Origin: Desulfobacteraceae bacterium RAAP-1
GTDB taxonomy: Bacteria; Desulfobacterota; Desulfobacteria; Desulfobacterales; Desulfatirhabdiaceae
Direction of reading: 5' to 3'
DNA: 64,000 nt
Assembly (NCBI GenBank): GCA_001443525.1
Contig: LKPX01000011.1
Coordinates: forward strand, 1 to 64,000
The notes beneath the pieces were generated by a model, which did not search any database, was not told where the DNA came from, and saw nothing but the letters and a program-made list of their open reading frames with translations. Of this stretch, positions 53,456-63,051 are shown piece by piece. A program made the position numbers and the translations under genes. Numbering within the stretch: position 1 is the first letter of the stretch; every line of letters begins with the position of its first letter.

Positions 53456-54174
53456 CATTCACTGAAGTTATCCACCAGGAACAAGCGGATGATGCCTGTA
53501 TCCACATGCTGGGTCACCCGGATCATGCAGCATTTCACCATTTCCAGTATGGCCAGGAACGTGATGATGACCATGGATTTCTCAGAAGATGCCGCAAACA
53601 TCTCCTGAAATGTCAACGTGCCGCGCGTCTGTATCAGCGCCTGGATTTCCGTCATGCGCTCCTGAACCGACAGTTTTTCAGGAACCACGTCCAGGAATTC
53701 AAACGACAGGTTCTCCAGAACATGTTGAAACGCCTGCATCAGGTCAAACAAATCCACCTGAATTTCGCGTTCCGGAAGATTCCGGCGGAAGGAAGACACA
53801 TGAGATCGGGTAAAGACCTGCTCTCCCAGAAGCTCCCTGTTATTCAACCGTTGTGCGGACGATTTGATATGCAGATACTCCAGAAGCGGTCTGGCAATTT
53901 CCTGAAGCGGGTCTTCTTCGTCTGCTGCGCCGTATGTCGGCAGCAGCATGCGGGACTTGATCTGGACAAGGGTTGCAGCCATGACCAGAAAATCACCGGC
54001 AATATCCACATTCATGGATTTCATCCATTCGATATACGCCAGATAGCGGTCTGTGATCAGAGAAATGGGAATTTCGTAGATATCCACTTCGTTTTTCCGA
54101 ATCAGATAGACCAGAAGATCCATCGGACCTTCAAAAATATTTTCAAGTTGAACCTTATATATATTCTCTGTCAT
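53455..54174 (-). CDS. scpA: Segregation and condensation protein ScpA
   Basis: A 239-residue kleisin: VQLENIFEGPMDLLVYLIRK, VDIAGDFLVMAATLVQIKSR with the MLLP that follows, and a C-terminal winged helix. It links the SMC heads together with ScpB. Its start codon overlaps, on the opposite strand, an ATG at 54173 of the NlpC/P60 reading frame. Confidence 0.95.
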   Translation of the reverse strand: MTENIYKVQLENIFEGPMDLLVYLIRKNEVDIYEIPISLITDRYLAYIEWMKSMNVDIAGDFLVMAATLVQIKSRMLLPTYGAADEEDPLQEIARPLLEYLHIKSSAQRLNNRELLGEQVFTRSHVSSFRRNLPEREIQVDLFDLMQAFQHVLENLSFEFLDVVPEKLSVQERMTEIQALIQTRGTLTFQEMFAASSEKSMVIITFLAILEMVKCCMIRVTQHVDTGIIRLFLVDNFSE

Positions 54175-54235
54175 GAAATCCGCCGTCTGCCTTGAATCAT
54201 CCGGTGATTATTACAAAACCATCCCCCAAATGTCA

Positions 54236-55045
54236 ATGCGCCAGAAATATGCGGTATCTCGCCATCCGATGTTCATTCCCCTGATGATCGCGCTGCTGAC
54301 CGCAGCGCTTTCGGGATGTGCGGGGTATGAATCACAGCCCGCCGGGTACAGGACATATGCCCCCCGTCCGCCTGCTGTAACGCATTTACAGCACATGGGA
54401 TACACCATTCAAGCCGGCGCCTTCTCAATTGCAGAAAACGCCGCCCATCTGGCGGATATTCTGACATCAAAAGGACTGGACGCCACCTGGTTTAAATCCA
54501 ATGCAGGGCTGTTCAAGGTACGCTTCGGAAATTTCCATACCCGAAATTCGGCGCTGCAGGAAGCCAAACGATTAAAGGCATCCGGAATCATTGATGCTTA
54601 TTATATCGTCAGCCCGGAAGAATATGCCGTCAACCGTCAGGCCGCTTTGGGAGGGTCTGCATACCTGAGAGACGAGCTCATCCAGACCACACGGAGTTTC
54701 ATCGGCGTGCCTTATCTGTGGGGCGGATGCTCTCCGGACACCGGGTTTGACTGCAGCGGTCTAACCATGACGGTTTATCAGTTGAACGGGCTGCATTTGC
54801 CCCGCACCTCCACAGAACAGTACGCCGCCGGTTATCCGGTTCCCCGGAATCATCTGAAGAAAGGCGATCTGGTATTTTTTTCAAGCAACAAATGGGGAAC
54901 CGTGACCCATGTCGGCGTGTATGCCGGCAACGGACGATTTATTCATGCTCCGGGAAGGGGTAAAAAAATCCGGTCAGACTCTCTGTCCGCCCGATATTAC
55001 AAACAGCGGTTTATCGGCGCCAGATCATACATATCGAAGTCATGA
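54236..55045 (+). CDS. SPOR and NlpC/P60 lipoprotein, cell-wall hydrolase
   Basis: About 269 residues. A signal with lipobox LSGC (Cys28) is followed by a SPOR domain (YTIQAGAFSIAENAAHLADI) that binds denuded glycan. The NlpC/P60 peptidase domain shows VPYLWGGCSPDTGFDCSGLT (catalytic Cys), VTHVGVYAGNGRFIHAPGRG (His) and the third polar position after it. The start is uncertain: 54173, 54230, 54236 and 54269 are possible and none has a good ribosome-binding site; the first lies across the divergent scpA start. Likely a peptidoglycan endopeptidase. Confidence 0.85.
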   Translation: MRQKYAVSRHPMFIPLMIALLTAALSGCAGYESQPAGYRTYAPRPPAVTHLQHMGYTIQAGAFSIAENAAHLADILTSKGLDATWFKSNAGLFKVRFGNFHTRNSALQEAKRLKASGIIDAYYIVSPEEYAVNRQAALGGSAYLRDELIQTTRSFIGVPYLWGGCSPDTGFDCSGLTMTVYQLNGLHLPRTSTEQYAAGYPVPRNHLKKGDLVFFSSNKWGTVTHVGVYAGNGRFIHAPGRGKKIRSDSLSARYYKQRFIGARSYISKS

Positions 55046-55214
55046 GCCGTCCTTTTTCTGTTGACATCCTTCTTTTCATCACCATACTTCTGACTTGGGA
55101 ATCAAGGAGGCTATTGCAGGCAGTATATTTGTCTGAACTGTATCCGCAGTGATTCGGATTGTACATATATCACAACCTTATACATGCCACGGGAAAAAGG
55201 AGGCAGAAAAAACA

Positions 55215-56060
55215 ATGGAGTATATTTCAGGAGGCGGATGCCCCTCATCCGCAAAGAAAAAAGACCAGCAGGCTGATCAGGATGCGTCCGTAATGGGGGC
55301 ACTGGGCAAAATCAAGCATAAGTTTATCGTCATGAGCGGCAAAGGCGGGGTCGGTAAATCCAGCACATCGGTCAATCTGGCCGTCGCACTGGCGGATCAG
55401 GGATTTCAAGTGGGATTGATGGATGTCGATCTGCACGGCCCGGATATTCCCCGAATGCTCGGAATAAAGGGAATGCTCGGCGTGACGGAAAATCAGAAAC
55501 TGAGCCCCATGAAATATTCGGATAATCTCAAGGTGGTGTCCATCGAATCGCTGATGTCCGGAAAAGACGATGCCATCATCTGGAGAGGTCCGGTCAAATA
55601 TTCGGCGATCAAGCAGTTTATCGGCGATGTGGACTGGGGAGAGCTGGATTATCTCATTATCGACTCACCGCCGGGCACAGGCGACGAACCGCTGACCATC
55701 GCCCAGACCATTTCCGACGCCAAGGCCATCATCGTGACAACCCCGCAGGAAGTGTCTCTGGCCGATGTTCGCAAATCCATCAGTTTCTGCAAAACGGTCA
55801 AGATGGATATTTTCGGTCTGATCGAAAACATGAGTGGTTATGCATGCCCCCATTGTGGAGAACATATCGATCTGTTCGGTTCCGGCGGCGGTGAAAAAAC
55901 AGCGGCGGCGGCCGGTATTTTATTTCTGGGCAAGATTCCGTTTGACCAGAAGGTGGTGGTATGCGGAGATACCGGATGTGCGTATCAACAGACGTACAAA
56001 GATTCTCCGGTATCCAAAGCATTCTCTCAGATCGCTCATAAGATGGCGGAGTTGAGTTAA
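55215..56060 (+). CDS. mrp: Mrp/ApbC-type P-loop iron-sulfur carrier ATPase
   Basis: A 281-residue protein with the deviant Walker A GKGGVGKSSTSVNLAVAL, Walker B LMDVDLHGPDIPRML, YLIIDSPPGTGDEPLTIAQT, and CPHCG for the bridging cluster. It loads [Fe-S] clusters onto targets. The N-terminal leader has CPS but lacks the DUF59 domain of longer Mrp forms. ATG 55215 (MEYISGGGC) is used; GGAGG lies 11 nt upstream. Convergent with the small B-box-like gene, sharing stop-codon bases. Confidence 0.92.
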   Translation: MEYISGGGCPSSAKKKDQQADQDASVMGALGKIKHKFIVMSGKGGVGKSSTSVNLAVALADQGFQVGLMDVDLHGPDIPRMLGIKGMLGVTENQKLSPMKYSDNLKVVSIESLMSGKDDAIIWRGPVKYSAIKQFIGDVDWGELDYLIIDSPPGTGDEPLTIAQTISDAKAIIVTTPQEVSLADVRKSISFCKTVKMDIFGLIENMSGYACPHCGEHIDLFGSGGGEKTAAAAGILFLGKIPFDQKVVVCGDTGCAYQQTYKDSPVSKAFSQIAHKMAELS

Positions 56061-56299
56061 GACAATCCGACCGTTTGAATATTCTCCGGCGTCTGGCTTT
56101 CATATGGGGGCTGTGACGCCGGAGCAGACGCCCATGATCTGTTTTCCTTTTTCTGAAGAAACCATATGGGGCATGACGGCCGAAACTTGCAATAAAGTTT
56201 GGGATCCCGGCATGTCAGGCATGACTCACATAAATAGACTTCATGTTTCATACACCGATATGTCGCTTCTCTGCCAGGATGATTGACACATGTTGTCAT
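56057..56299 (-). CDS. B-box-like zinc-binding small protein
   Basis: An 80-residue protein with C4, H7, C16, H19, C24, C27, C30, C37 and C43 in CVNHPGREATYRCMKHEVYL and CESCLTCRDPKLYCK, a B-box-type double zinc site. Role unknown; such small proteins are frequent in deltaproteobacteria. The stop overlaps the mrp stop. Confidence 0.75.
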   Translation of the reverse strand: MTTCVNHPGREATYRCMKHEVYLCESCLTCRDPKLYCKFRPSCPIWFLQKKENRSWASAPASQPPYESQTPENIQTVGLS

Positions 56300-56358
56300 G
56301 ATATCCTCTTTCTAATCCAAATCACTATTTTTAATCCATGATTTCATAGAAATATCCT

Positions 56359-57933
56359 ATGAACACCCATATTTCGCTTTACGTGGACCCCGATGATATC
56401 GGCGATCCTGAGGCCATCCGGCGTCTGGTTCAGCGGCAGATCAATCTGCCTGCAGATACAAATACGGACTATGTTATCCTGAAAAAATCCATTGACGCCC
56501 GCAAAAAACGTCCCCGTTTTTTACTGGATATAGAGGTGTTCCCTGGTGAAACGTTACATAAAAAAATGCCGGAGGCCGTGAAATTCAAGCCCATATCTAC
56601 AGACTACCGGGTGATCGTCGTCGGTGCGGGGCCGGCCGGATATGTTGCAGCGCTGGAACTGCTGGCGCATGGCATTCGGCCGATCATTCTGGAAAGAGGG
56701 AAGGATGTTGTTTCAAGGCGCAGGGATATCCGGCGGCTTCATGCGGAGGGCATTGTCCACCCTCATTCCAACTACTGTTTCGGAGAAGGCGGGGCCGGTG
56801 CGTATTCGGACGGCAAGCTCTATACCCGCTCACATAAACGGGGAGATGTCCATCAGATACTTTCCCTGCTGATCGCTTTCGGTGCTCCGGAGGATATCCG
56901 GGTGGATGCCCATCCCCATATTGGCTCCAACCGGCTTCCCCGTGTCGTCAGGGCTATGAGAGAGGCTATCGAAGCGCATGGCGGCAGGATTCATTTCGAT
57001 GCGTGGGTGACGGACATTTTGACGGATGGCGGCAAAGTTCGAGGCGTTCAGATCAATCATCAAGAGACGATAGCTGCGGATGCGCTGATTCTGGCGACCG
57101 GCCATTCGGCGCGTGATATCTTTGAACTGCTGGCTCGAAAAAAAATCCGGATCGAACCGAAACCACTGGCAATAGGGGTTCGGATAGAACACCCCCAGAC
57201 ATTGATTGACCGCATCCAGTATCATCACAGTCCTCGACATTCCGCACTGCCAGCCGCCAGCTACCGTCTGGTCGAACAGATAGAAAATCGAGGGGTGTTT
57301 TCGTTTTGCATGTGTCCGGGCGGGTTTATTGTGCCTGCATCCACCGCGGATGGTGAACTGGTCATTAACGGTATGAGTCTTTCCGCCAGAGATGCACCCT
57401 ATGCCAATTCAGGTGTCGTGGTGGAGGTTCGGCTGGAAGACATGCCTCAGAAAGATTTGCCTCCGGAGCACTGGCCGCTGGCGGCTCTAAATTTTCAGAA
57501 GCAGATCGAACAGCAGGCGTTTCAGCTCGGCGGCAGCCACCTGAAAGCGCCGGCGCAACGCATGACGGATTTTGTAAGCGAAAGGCTGTCGCCGGAGCTG
57601 CCGGGCTCGTCCTATCATCCCGGGGTTGTTTCCGCAGAGGTTCACACCTTGTTTCCCGACAATATCCGCCGCAGGCTGCAACAGGCGTTTCGTCTGTTTG
57701 ACCGCAAAATGAAAGGTTATTTTACCGAAGAAGCCTTGGTGCTGGCGGTGGAATCCCGGACCAGCTCTCCGGTGCGCATTCCCCGTGACAATGTGACACT
57801 TATGCACCCTCAGATCGAAAATTTCTACCCCTGCGGCGAAGGCGCCGGATACGCCGGCGGCATTATATCCGCCGCCATGGATGGTCAGCGCGTCGCTCGG
57901 ATGATTGCAGAAAAGTTGCGGATGACGCCGTGA
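56359..57933 (+). CDS. FAD-dependent dehydrogenase (HI0933/NAD(FAD)-utilising type)
   Basis: A 524-residue flavoprotein. An N-terminal domain (about 1-90) precedes the FAD-binding fold: VIVVGAGPAGYVAALELLAH, NYCFGEGGAGAYSDGKLYTR, ALILATGHSARDIF, and the C-terminal FYPCGEGAGYAGGIISAAMD. This is the pattern of a widespread but uncharacterised dehydrogenase family. Substrate unknown. Good ATG; weak ribosome-binding site. Confidence 0.9.
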   Translation: MNTHISLYVDPDDIGDPEAIRRLVQRQINLPADTNTDYVILKKSIDARKKRPRFLLDIEVFPGETLHKKMPEAVKFKPISTDYRVIVVGAGPAGYVAALELLAHGIRPIILERGKDVVSRRRDIRRLHAEGIVHPHSNYCFGEGGAGAYSDGKLYTRSHKRGDVHQILSLLIAFGAPEDIRVDAHPHIGSNRLPRVVRAMREAIEAHGGRIHFDAWVTDILTDGGKVRGVQINHQETIAADALILATGHSARDIFELLARKKIRIEPKPLAIGVRIEHPQTLIDRIQYHHSPRHSALPAASYRLVEQIENRGVFSFCMCPGGFIVPASTADGELVINGMSLSARDAPYANSGVVVEVRLEDMPQKDLPPEHWPLAALNFQKQIEQQAFQLGGSHLKAPAQRMTDFVSERLSPELPGSSYHPGVVSAEVHTLFPDNIRRRLQQAFRLFDRKMKGYFTEEALVLAVESRTSSPVRIPRDNVTLMHPQIENFYPCGEGAGYAGGIISAAMDGQRVARMIAEKLRMTP

Positions 57934-58039
57934 CATGATTCAGCTGTTGAACATTGAAGGCGATTTTGGTAGCTATGCTTATTCTCTCTGAAAATAACGG
58001 CGGCGTGGAGCCAACATACGAAAACAGGAGGTATCTGAT

Positions 58040-59146
58040 ATGAAAAGTACCGTGTATTTTGCAGACTTGCGGACAACGCACAAAGAAAACATGGTGAACA
58101 AGCTGGGAAGGCTCATGACAACCGCAGGGCTGGCTTCCAGAATTCACAAACGAGATCTGGTGGCCGTGAAGCTGCATTTCGGTGAAGCCGGCAACACGGC
58201 GTTCATCCGTTCGGTATTCGTACGGAAAGTCGTGGAAATGGTCAAGTCGGAAGGCGCGCAACCGTTTCTGACCGATGCCAACACCCTGTACGCCGGAACC
58301 CGCAGCGATGCGCCGTCGCATCTGTTGACGGCGCTTCATAACGGTTTTGGGTACGCCTCGGTGGAAGCGCCCATCATTATTGCCGATGGATTGCGCGGAA
58401 AGAGTGAAACCGCAGTGGATATCCAGCAGAAAAACTTCCAGCAGGTATATATCGGTTCTGAAATCATCGAAGCCGATGCCCTGATCTCCCTGGCCCATTT
58501 CAAGGGACACGAACTGGCCGGTTTTGGCGGTACGATCAAAAATCTGGGAATGGGGTGCGCGTCCCGGAAGGGAAAGATGGCGCAACATTCCAAACTTTCT
58601 CCGGCTGTCAAACGGAAAAAATGTATCGGATGCGGGGAGTGTGTGGCGCACTGTTCACAGGGAGCACTGTCTCTGGTGGAAAAGAAGGCCGTGATCGATA
58701 CCGCCAAATGTATCGGATGCGGAGAATGTATTCTGATCTGTGTGCAGGAAGCCATCCAGATTCAGTGGAATCAGGACATTCCTGGATTTTTGGAAAAAAT
58801 GGTGGAATACACGATGGGCGTACTGAAAAATAAAAAAGGAAAATCCCTGTTCGTCAATTTTATCACCAATGTCTCGCCGGCCTGCGATTGTTACCCTTTC
58901 AACGACGCGCCTATTGTGCGGGATATCGGTGTGGTGGCATCTCTGGATCCGGTGGCTGTTGATCAGGCGTCTGTCGATCTGGTAAACCAGGAGCCCGCCA
59001 ATCCGGGCTCTTGTCTGACGACCCATACCGGCCCTGGCGAAGACAAGTTCCGCGGCGTCTATCCGGAGGTCAACGGCATGTATCAGCTTGAATACGCAGA
59101 GAAAATAGGACTCGGGACGCGGGAATACGAACTCATCACAATTTGA
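58040..59146 (+). CDS. DUF362 protein with two [4Fe-4S] clusters
   Basis: A 368-residue protein. The DUF362 part shows VAVKLHFGEAGNTAFIRSVF, FLTDANTLYAGTRSDAPSHL and ISLAHFKGHELAGFGGTIKN. A double ferredoxin insert has CIGCGECVAHC and CIGCGECILIC. The family is common in anaerobes and has no firm function. AGGAGG lies 9 nt before the start. Confidence 0.92.
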   Translation: MKSTVYFADLRTTHKENMVNKLGRLMTTAGLASRIHKRDLVAVKLHFGEAGNTAFIRSVFVRKVVEMVKSEGAQPFLTDANTLYAGTRSDAPSHLLTALHNGFGYASVEAPIIIADGLRGKSETAVDIQQKNFQQVYIGSEIIEADALISLAHFKGHELAGFGGTIKNLGMGCASRKGKMAQHSKLSPAVKRKKCIGCGECVAHCSQGALSLVEKKAVIDTAKCIGCGECILICVQEAIQIQWNQDIPGFLEKMVEYTMGVLKNKKGKSLFVNFITNVSPACDCYPFNDAPIVRDIGVVASLDPVAVDQASVDLVNQEPANPGSCLTTHTGPGEDKFRGVYPEVNGMYQLEYAEKIGLGTREYELITI

Positions 59147-59151
59147 ACCTA

Positions 59152-59275
59152 CGACTTCGTAAAAAGCCCGCATGCTGCGTTGCGCCGCATCCTTCGTCAT
59201 TGCAGCAGCGTACCACAAGTACGCTTCACTCCTCAGGATTTGCGCGCCTTGCCTGCGAACTTTTTACGAAGTCGT
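59152..59275. repeat. Family A repeat, full copy before nagZ
   Basis: 124 bp with inverted ends CGACTTCGTAAAAAGCC and CTTTTTACGAAGTCG, inner GCGTACCACAAGTACGC palindrome and the GCATGCTGCGTTGCG block. It begins 5 bp after the DUF362 gene and ends 25 bp before nagZ. In one frame it codes for MLRCAASFVIAA, the same false leader seen before scpB. Confidence 0.88.
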
Positions 59276-59300
59276 CAAACTTTTAACAGGGATACCATCC

Positions 59301-60332
59301 ATGACATCCAAAAAATTTGCAGTTGACGGCAGCGGACTGTCTCTGGCGCAACAGGCAGGGCAGCGCCTGATGCTGGGATTTAACGGCGCCTGTATGAACA
59401 GCCGCCTTGAGTTTTTAATCCGGGAACTGAAGGTTGGCGGTATTATCCTGTTTTCCAGAAATCTGGGAAAATTCGACGATATCCGTCAGCTATGCCATGA
59501 TGTTCAGGAATTTGCCACAGAGCAAGGTCAGCCGCCCCTTCTGATTGCCATCGACCAGGAAGGCGGCCAGGTGGCTCGTCTGAAAGCGCCTGACTTTACG
59601 GAATTTCCAGGGAATTCGTCCATCAAAACGATTGCCGACGCCGAACACTTCGCCTCGGTCACGGCTTCAGAACTTCGCCGTATCGGCGTCAACATGAATT
59701 ACGCGCCGGTGCTGGATGTCACCCTGCCGGATATTCCGGGCATCATGGAAGGCCGATCTTTCGGGAACGACCCCCATTTGGCAGCGATGTTGGGAGGAAC
59801 GATCATTGAAACCCTTCAGCGGCTGGGAATCCTTGCCGTTGCCAAACATTTTCCGGGGATCGGCAGAACCGTTCTGGATTCTCATCTGGATCTGCCGGTC
59901 GTACGTGAACCTATGACGGCGCTCGAAGCGCGGGACCTGATTCCGTTTCAGGCCGCCATTGCCAAAGAGGTCAGCGGCGTGATGCTGTCTCATATTCTGT
60001 ATGAAAAGCTGGATCCGGTATGGCCGGCCAGCCTTTCCACCGTCATCGCCCGTGATCTGCTGCGCACCCGAATGAAGTACACCGGTGTTGTTATGACAGA
60101 TGATCTGGATATGGGCGCCGTTGTCCGGCATTTCGACAGGGCAACGGCAGTGGCGCAGACACTTCTCTGTGAAATCGATCAGATTCTGATCTGCAATGAA
60201 AGCCCCGCCATGGAAGCCGCTTTTGAGCAGATTTACCGGAGCATTCAGGACGACACAACCCTGAAGCAATTGTCCCTTCAATCCATGAAACGCATTCTTT
60301 CCGCCAAACGCCGGGTTTTCAAGGATATGTGA
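59301..60332 (+). CDS. nagZ: Beta-N-acetylhexosaminidase NagZ
   Basis: A 343-residue GH3 enzyme that removes GlcNAc from muropeptides in cell-wall recycling. Motifs: GGIILFSRN, IDQEGGQVARLKAP, KHFPGIGRTVLDSHLDLPVV (Asp-His loop) and the nucleophile in GVVMTDDLDMGAV. ATG 59301 follows AACAGGGA; a longer frame would start inside the upstream repeat and is rejected. Convergent with sucA, 6 bp apart. Confidence 0.95.
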   Translation: MTSKKFAVDGSGLSLAQQAGQRLMLGFNGACMNSRLEFLIRELKVGGIILFSRNLGKFDDIRQLCHDVQEFATEQGQPPLLIAIDQEGGQVARLKAPDFTEFPGNSSIKTIADAEHFASVTASELRRIGVNMNYAPVLDVTLPDIPGIMEGRSFGNDPHLAAMLGGTIIETLQRLGILAVAKHFPGIGRTVLDSHLDLPVVREPMTALEARDLIPFQAAIAKEVSGVMLSHILYEKLDPVWPASLSTVIARDLLRTRMKYTGVVMTDDLDMGAVVRHFDRATAVAQTLLCEIDQILICNESPAMEAAFEQIYRSIQDDTTLKQLSLQSMKRILSAKRRVFKDM

Positions 60333-60338
60333 AGCGTT

Positions 60339-63029
60339 TCAACCAAATGCGCCTTCCAGCAGGGCATCCTGATCCCTTCGGTATATTTTGGGGAAACCTG
60401 TAGCCGGACTGGAAGACGCATGGCGGCCGACATAACGTATCGGTTGAGACAGAGCCTGTTCCAGAAGCGGGCGGATAAACCACCATGCCCCCATATTTTC
60501 CGGCTCTTCCTGAACCCAGATAAATTTTTCGGCGCGGAAATATCGGGAAACCGCCTGATGTAGCAGCCCTTCAGGAAACGGGTAATACTGCTCGATACGG
60601 ATAATGGCGGTATCCTGACGCTGCAGAGCGGCTCTTTTCTGCAAAAGTTCATAATAGAGCTTGCCGCTGCAAAGCAGCACCCGCGTCACCGGCTCCGCCG
60701 CGCACACATCATCCATCACCTCACGAAAACCATCCTGCACCAGATCTTCGGTACGCGATACAGCCGCCGGATTCCGCAGCAGGCTCTTGGGTGTCAGTAC
60801 CACCAGCGGTTTTCGAAAATTGCGCCGGACCTGACGGCGCAGCAGATGAAAATACTGGGCCGGCGTGGTGGGATTGCAGACCTGAAGATTATCGTCCGCA
60901 CAAAGCTGAAGGAACCGCTCCGGCCTGGCGCTGGAGTGCTCAGGGCCCTGCCCTTCGAGCCCGTGAGGCAGCAGGAGTGTTATGCCGCTCTGCCGTCCCC
61001 ACTTGGATTCGGAGCTGGCAATATAGAGATCCACCACAGACTGGGCGTTGTTGATGAAATCGCCGAACTGGGCTTCCCAGAGAACCAGATGCCGGGGTTG
61101 TACGAGGGAATACCCGTATTCAAACCCCAAGACACTTGTTTCAGCCAGCAGGCTGTCATAGGCGGAAAAAATCGCCTGCCCTTCCTGAAGATGGTTGAGC
61201 GGTTCATACCGCGCACCGGTTCGCATATCCACGATGGATGCATGACGCTGGCTGAACGTGCCCCTGCGAACATCCTGACCGCTCAACCGGATAGCGCTTC
61301 CTTCACAGAGCAGACTGGCAAACGCCAGCACTTCGGCGTTGGCCCAGTCGATCCCCTGCCCTTTTTCCACGGCGTCCAGACGTTTCTGATACAGCGACTG
61401 AATCTTGGGATGCACCGTAAACCCTTCAGGCAAGACGGCCAGCGTACGGCTGATCCGGATCAGCGTTTCCTGTGCGACACCCGTTGTCACCGGCGCAGCA
61501 GCCTGAACCCCATATCCGTCCCAGACCTCATAAAACCGGGAAACCGGAAACGGGCATTCTACGCCGTGCACTTTCTGAAATGCGGCATCCAGTTGATGCC
61601 GTACAGCGGTTTCCATCACCTGGATGTCATCCCGGGATATCACGCCGGCTGCCGTCAGCCGGTCTGCATATATCCGGCTGAGCGGTTGACGCTGACGGAT
61701 CCGGTCATACATCAGGGGCTGTGTAAAATAGGGTTCATCGCCTTCATTATGACCGTAACGGCGGTAGCAGACAATGTCCACCACCACATCTTTTTCAAAG
61801 GCCATGCGGTAATCACAGGCCAGCCGCATCACGCCCGCCACGGCTTCGGGATCTTCGCCATGTACATGAAATATGGGCGCCATGAGCATCTTGGCTACAT
61901 CGGTGGCGTAACGGGTGGAACGCGCGTCTTCGGCCACCGTGGTGTATCCGATCTGGTTGTTGATCACGATGTGAACCGTGCCGGCAGTTTCATAGCCTTT
62001 CAGCCGGGAGAGATTCAGCACCTCGGCCACAACGCCCTGACCGGCGAAGGCGGCGTCTCCATGAATCAGAACCGGCAGCACCTGGTGATGCGCAGACGAT
62101 TCCAGCTCGTCCTGGCGGGCTCTTGCAATGCCTTCCACCACCGGATCCACTGATTCCAGATGACTGGGATTATGCACCAGATAAATCCGCATGGGATACC
62201 GGCCGCCCACCTTGATATCCGTCAGATAACCGGTGTGATATTTGACATCTCCAGAACCCGTCAGGCTGTCCGGATCATAGCAGCTTTCAAATTCACCAAG
62301 AATCTCTTCGTAAGGTTTCCCCAGAATGTGCGCCAGAACGTTAAGCCTTCCGCGATGCGCCATCCCCAGAATCACTTCCCGGCAGCCCTGGGAACCGGCT
62401 CCGGCCAGGAGCGTCTGGAGCGCGGGGATAAGGACATCGCCGCCTTCCAGTGAAAAGCGGGTAACCCCCACATAGGCGCGGTTCAGAAACTGCTCGAACT
62501 GCGTGGAAAGAATCAGGTCGGATAAAATCCGCTTCGCGTCTTCGGCATCGGATACAAACCGGTTTTCTGCGGACTCCATACGCGTCTGAAGCCACCCGCG
62601 TTCCTCCGGATCCTGAAGGTGCATGTATTCCACGCCGATGGAGCGGCAGTAAATGCCTTTGAGCCGGGCGATCAGCTCTTTAAGACGCATGTGCGGCGAT
62701 TCGGAAAACGGCGTCCGCACCCGTTTGTCCAAATCTTCCATTTTCAGATCGAACGATTCCAGATTCAGCAGAGGATGATCTACCGGACAGGCGGATAACG
62801 GATCCATACAGGCCAGAAGGTGCCCGAGTTCCCGATAGCGATGCACCAGGATATCGGCGCGGGACTGTACTGACGCATCGCCGTTATCGCAGACGGGTTC
62901 CTGAAGAGATATGGCGCCGGCCAGTTCAAACCCCTTGAAAAAATAACGCCAGTCTTCGGATACACTGTCCGGCGTCTGCTTCCACAACCGATATTGCGCT
63001 TCAATGTAAGCGGCGTTCAATGTTTCCAT
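60339..63029 (-). CDS. sucA: 2-oxoglutarate dehydrogenase E1 component
   Basis: An 896-residue thiamine-diphosphate enzyme of the TCA cycle: LNAAYIEAQYRLWKQTPDSV (N-terminus), VILGMAHRGRLNVLAHILGK, VLIHGDAAFAGQGVVAEVLN, YRRYGHNEGDEPYFTQPLMY and a C-terminal ARPERFLQLCADDNLQVCNP. Length is slightly under the usual 930. sucB (E2) is not in the window. Many sulfate reducers use 2-oxoglutarate:ferredoxin oxidoreductase instead, so a decarboxylating dehydrogenase is notable here. Confidence 0.95.
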   Translation of the reverse strand: METLNAAYIEAQYRLWKQTPDSVSEDWRYFFKGFELAGAISLQEPVCDNGDASVQSRADILVHRYRELGHLLACMDPLSACPVDHPLLNLESFDLKMEDLDKRVRTPFSESPHMRLKELIARLKGIYCRSIGVEYMHLQDPEERGWLQTRMESAENRFVSDAEDAKRILSDLILSTQFEQFLNRAYVGVTRFSLEGGDVLIPALQTLLAGAGSQGCREVILGMAHRGRLNVLAHILGKPYEEILGEFESCYDPDSLTGSGDVKYHTGYLTDIKVGGRYPMRIYLVHNPSHLESVDPVVEGIARARQDELESSAHHQVLPVLIHGDAAFAGQGVVAEVLNLSRLKGYETAGTVHIVINNQIGYTTVAEDARSTRYATDVAKMLMAPIFHVHGEDPEAVAGVMRLACDYRMAFEKDVVVDIVCYRRYGHNEGDEPYFTQPLMYDRIRQRQPLSRIYADRLTAAGVISRDDIQVMETAVRHQLDAAFQKVHGVECPFPVSRFYEVWDGYGVQAAAPVTTGVAQETLIRISRTLAVLPEGFTVHPKIQSLYQKRLDAVEKGQGIDWANAEVLAFASLLCEGSAIRLSGQDVRRGTFSQRHASIVDMRTGARYEPLNHLQEGQAIFSAYDSLLAETSVLGFEYGYSLVQPRHLVLWEAQFGDFINNAQSVVDLYIASSESKWGRQSGITLLLPHGLEGQGPEHSSARPERFLQLCADDNLQVCNPTTPAQYFHLLRRQVRRNFRKPLVVLTPKSLLRNPAAVSRTEDLVQDGFREVMDDVCAAEPVTRVLLCSGKLYYELLQKRAALQRQDTAIIRIEQYYPFPEGLLHQAVSRYFRAEKFIWVQEEPENMGAWWFIRPLLEQALSQPIRYVGRHASSSPATGFPKIYRRDQDALLEGAFG

Positions 63030-63051
63030 TCAGAAAATCTCTCCGTGTAAT

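Noticed and set aside
59172-59300. N-terminal extension of NagZ (and 53300-53428 for ScpB)
   Set aside because: Both extensions translate copies of repeat A and have nearly the same sequence in two unrelated proteins; good family starts lie downstream.
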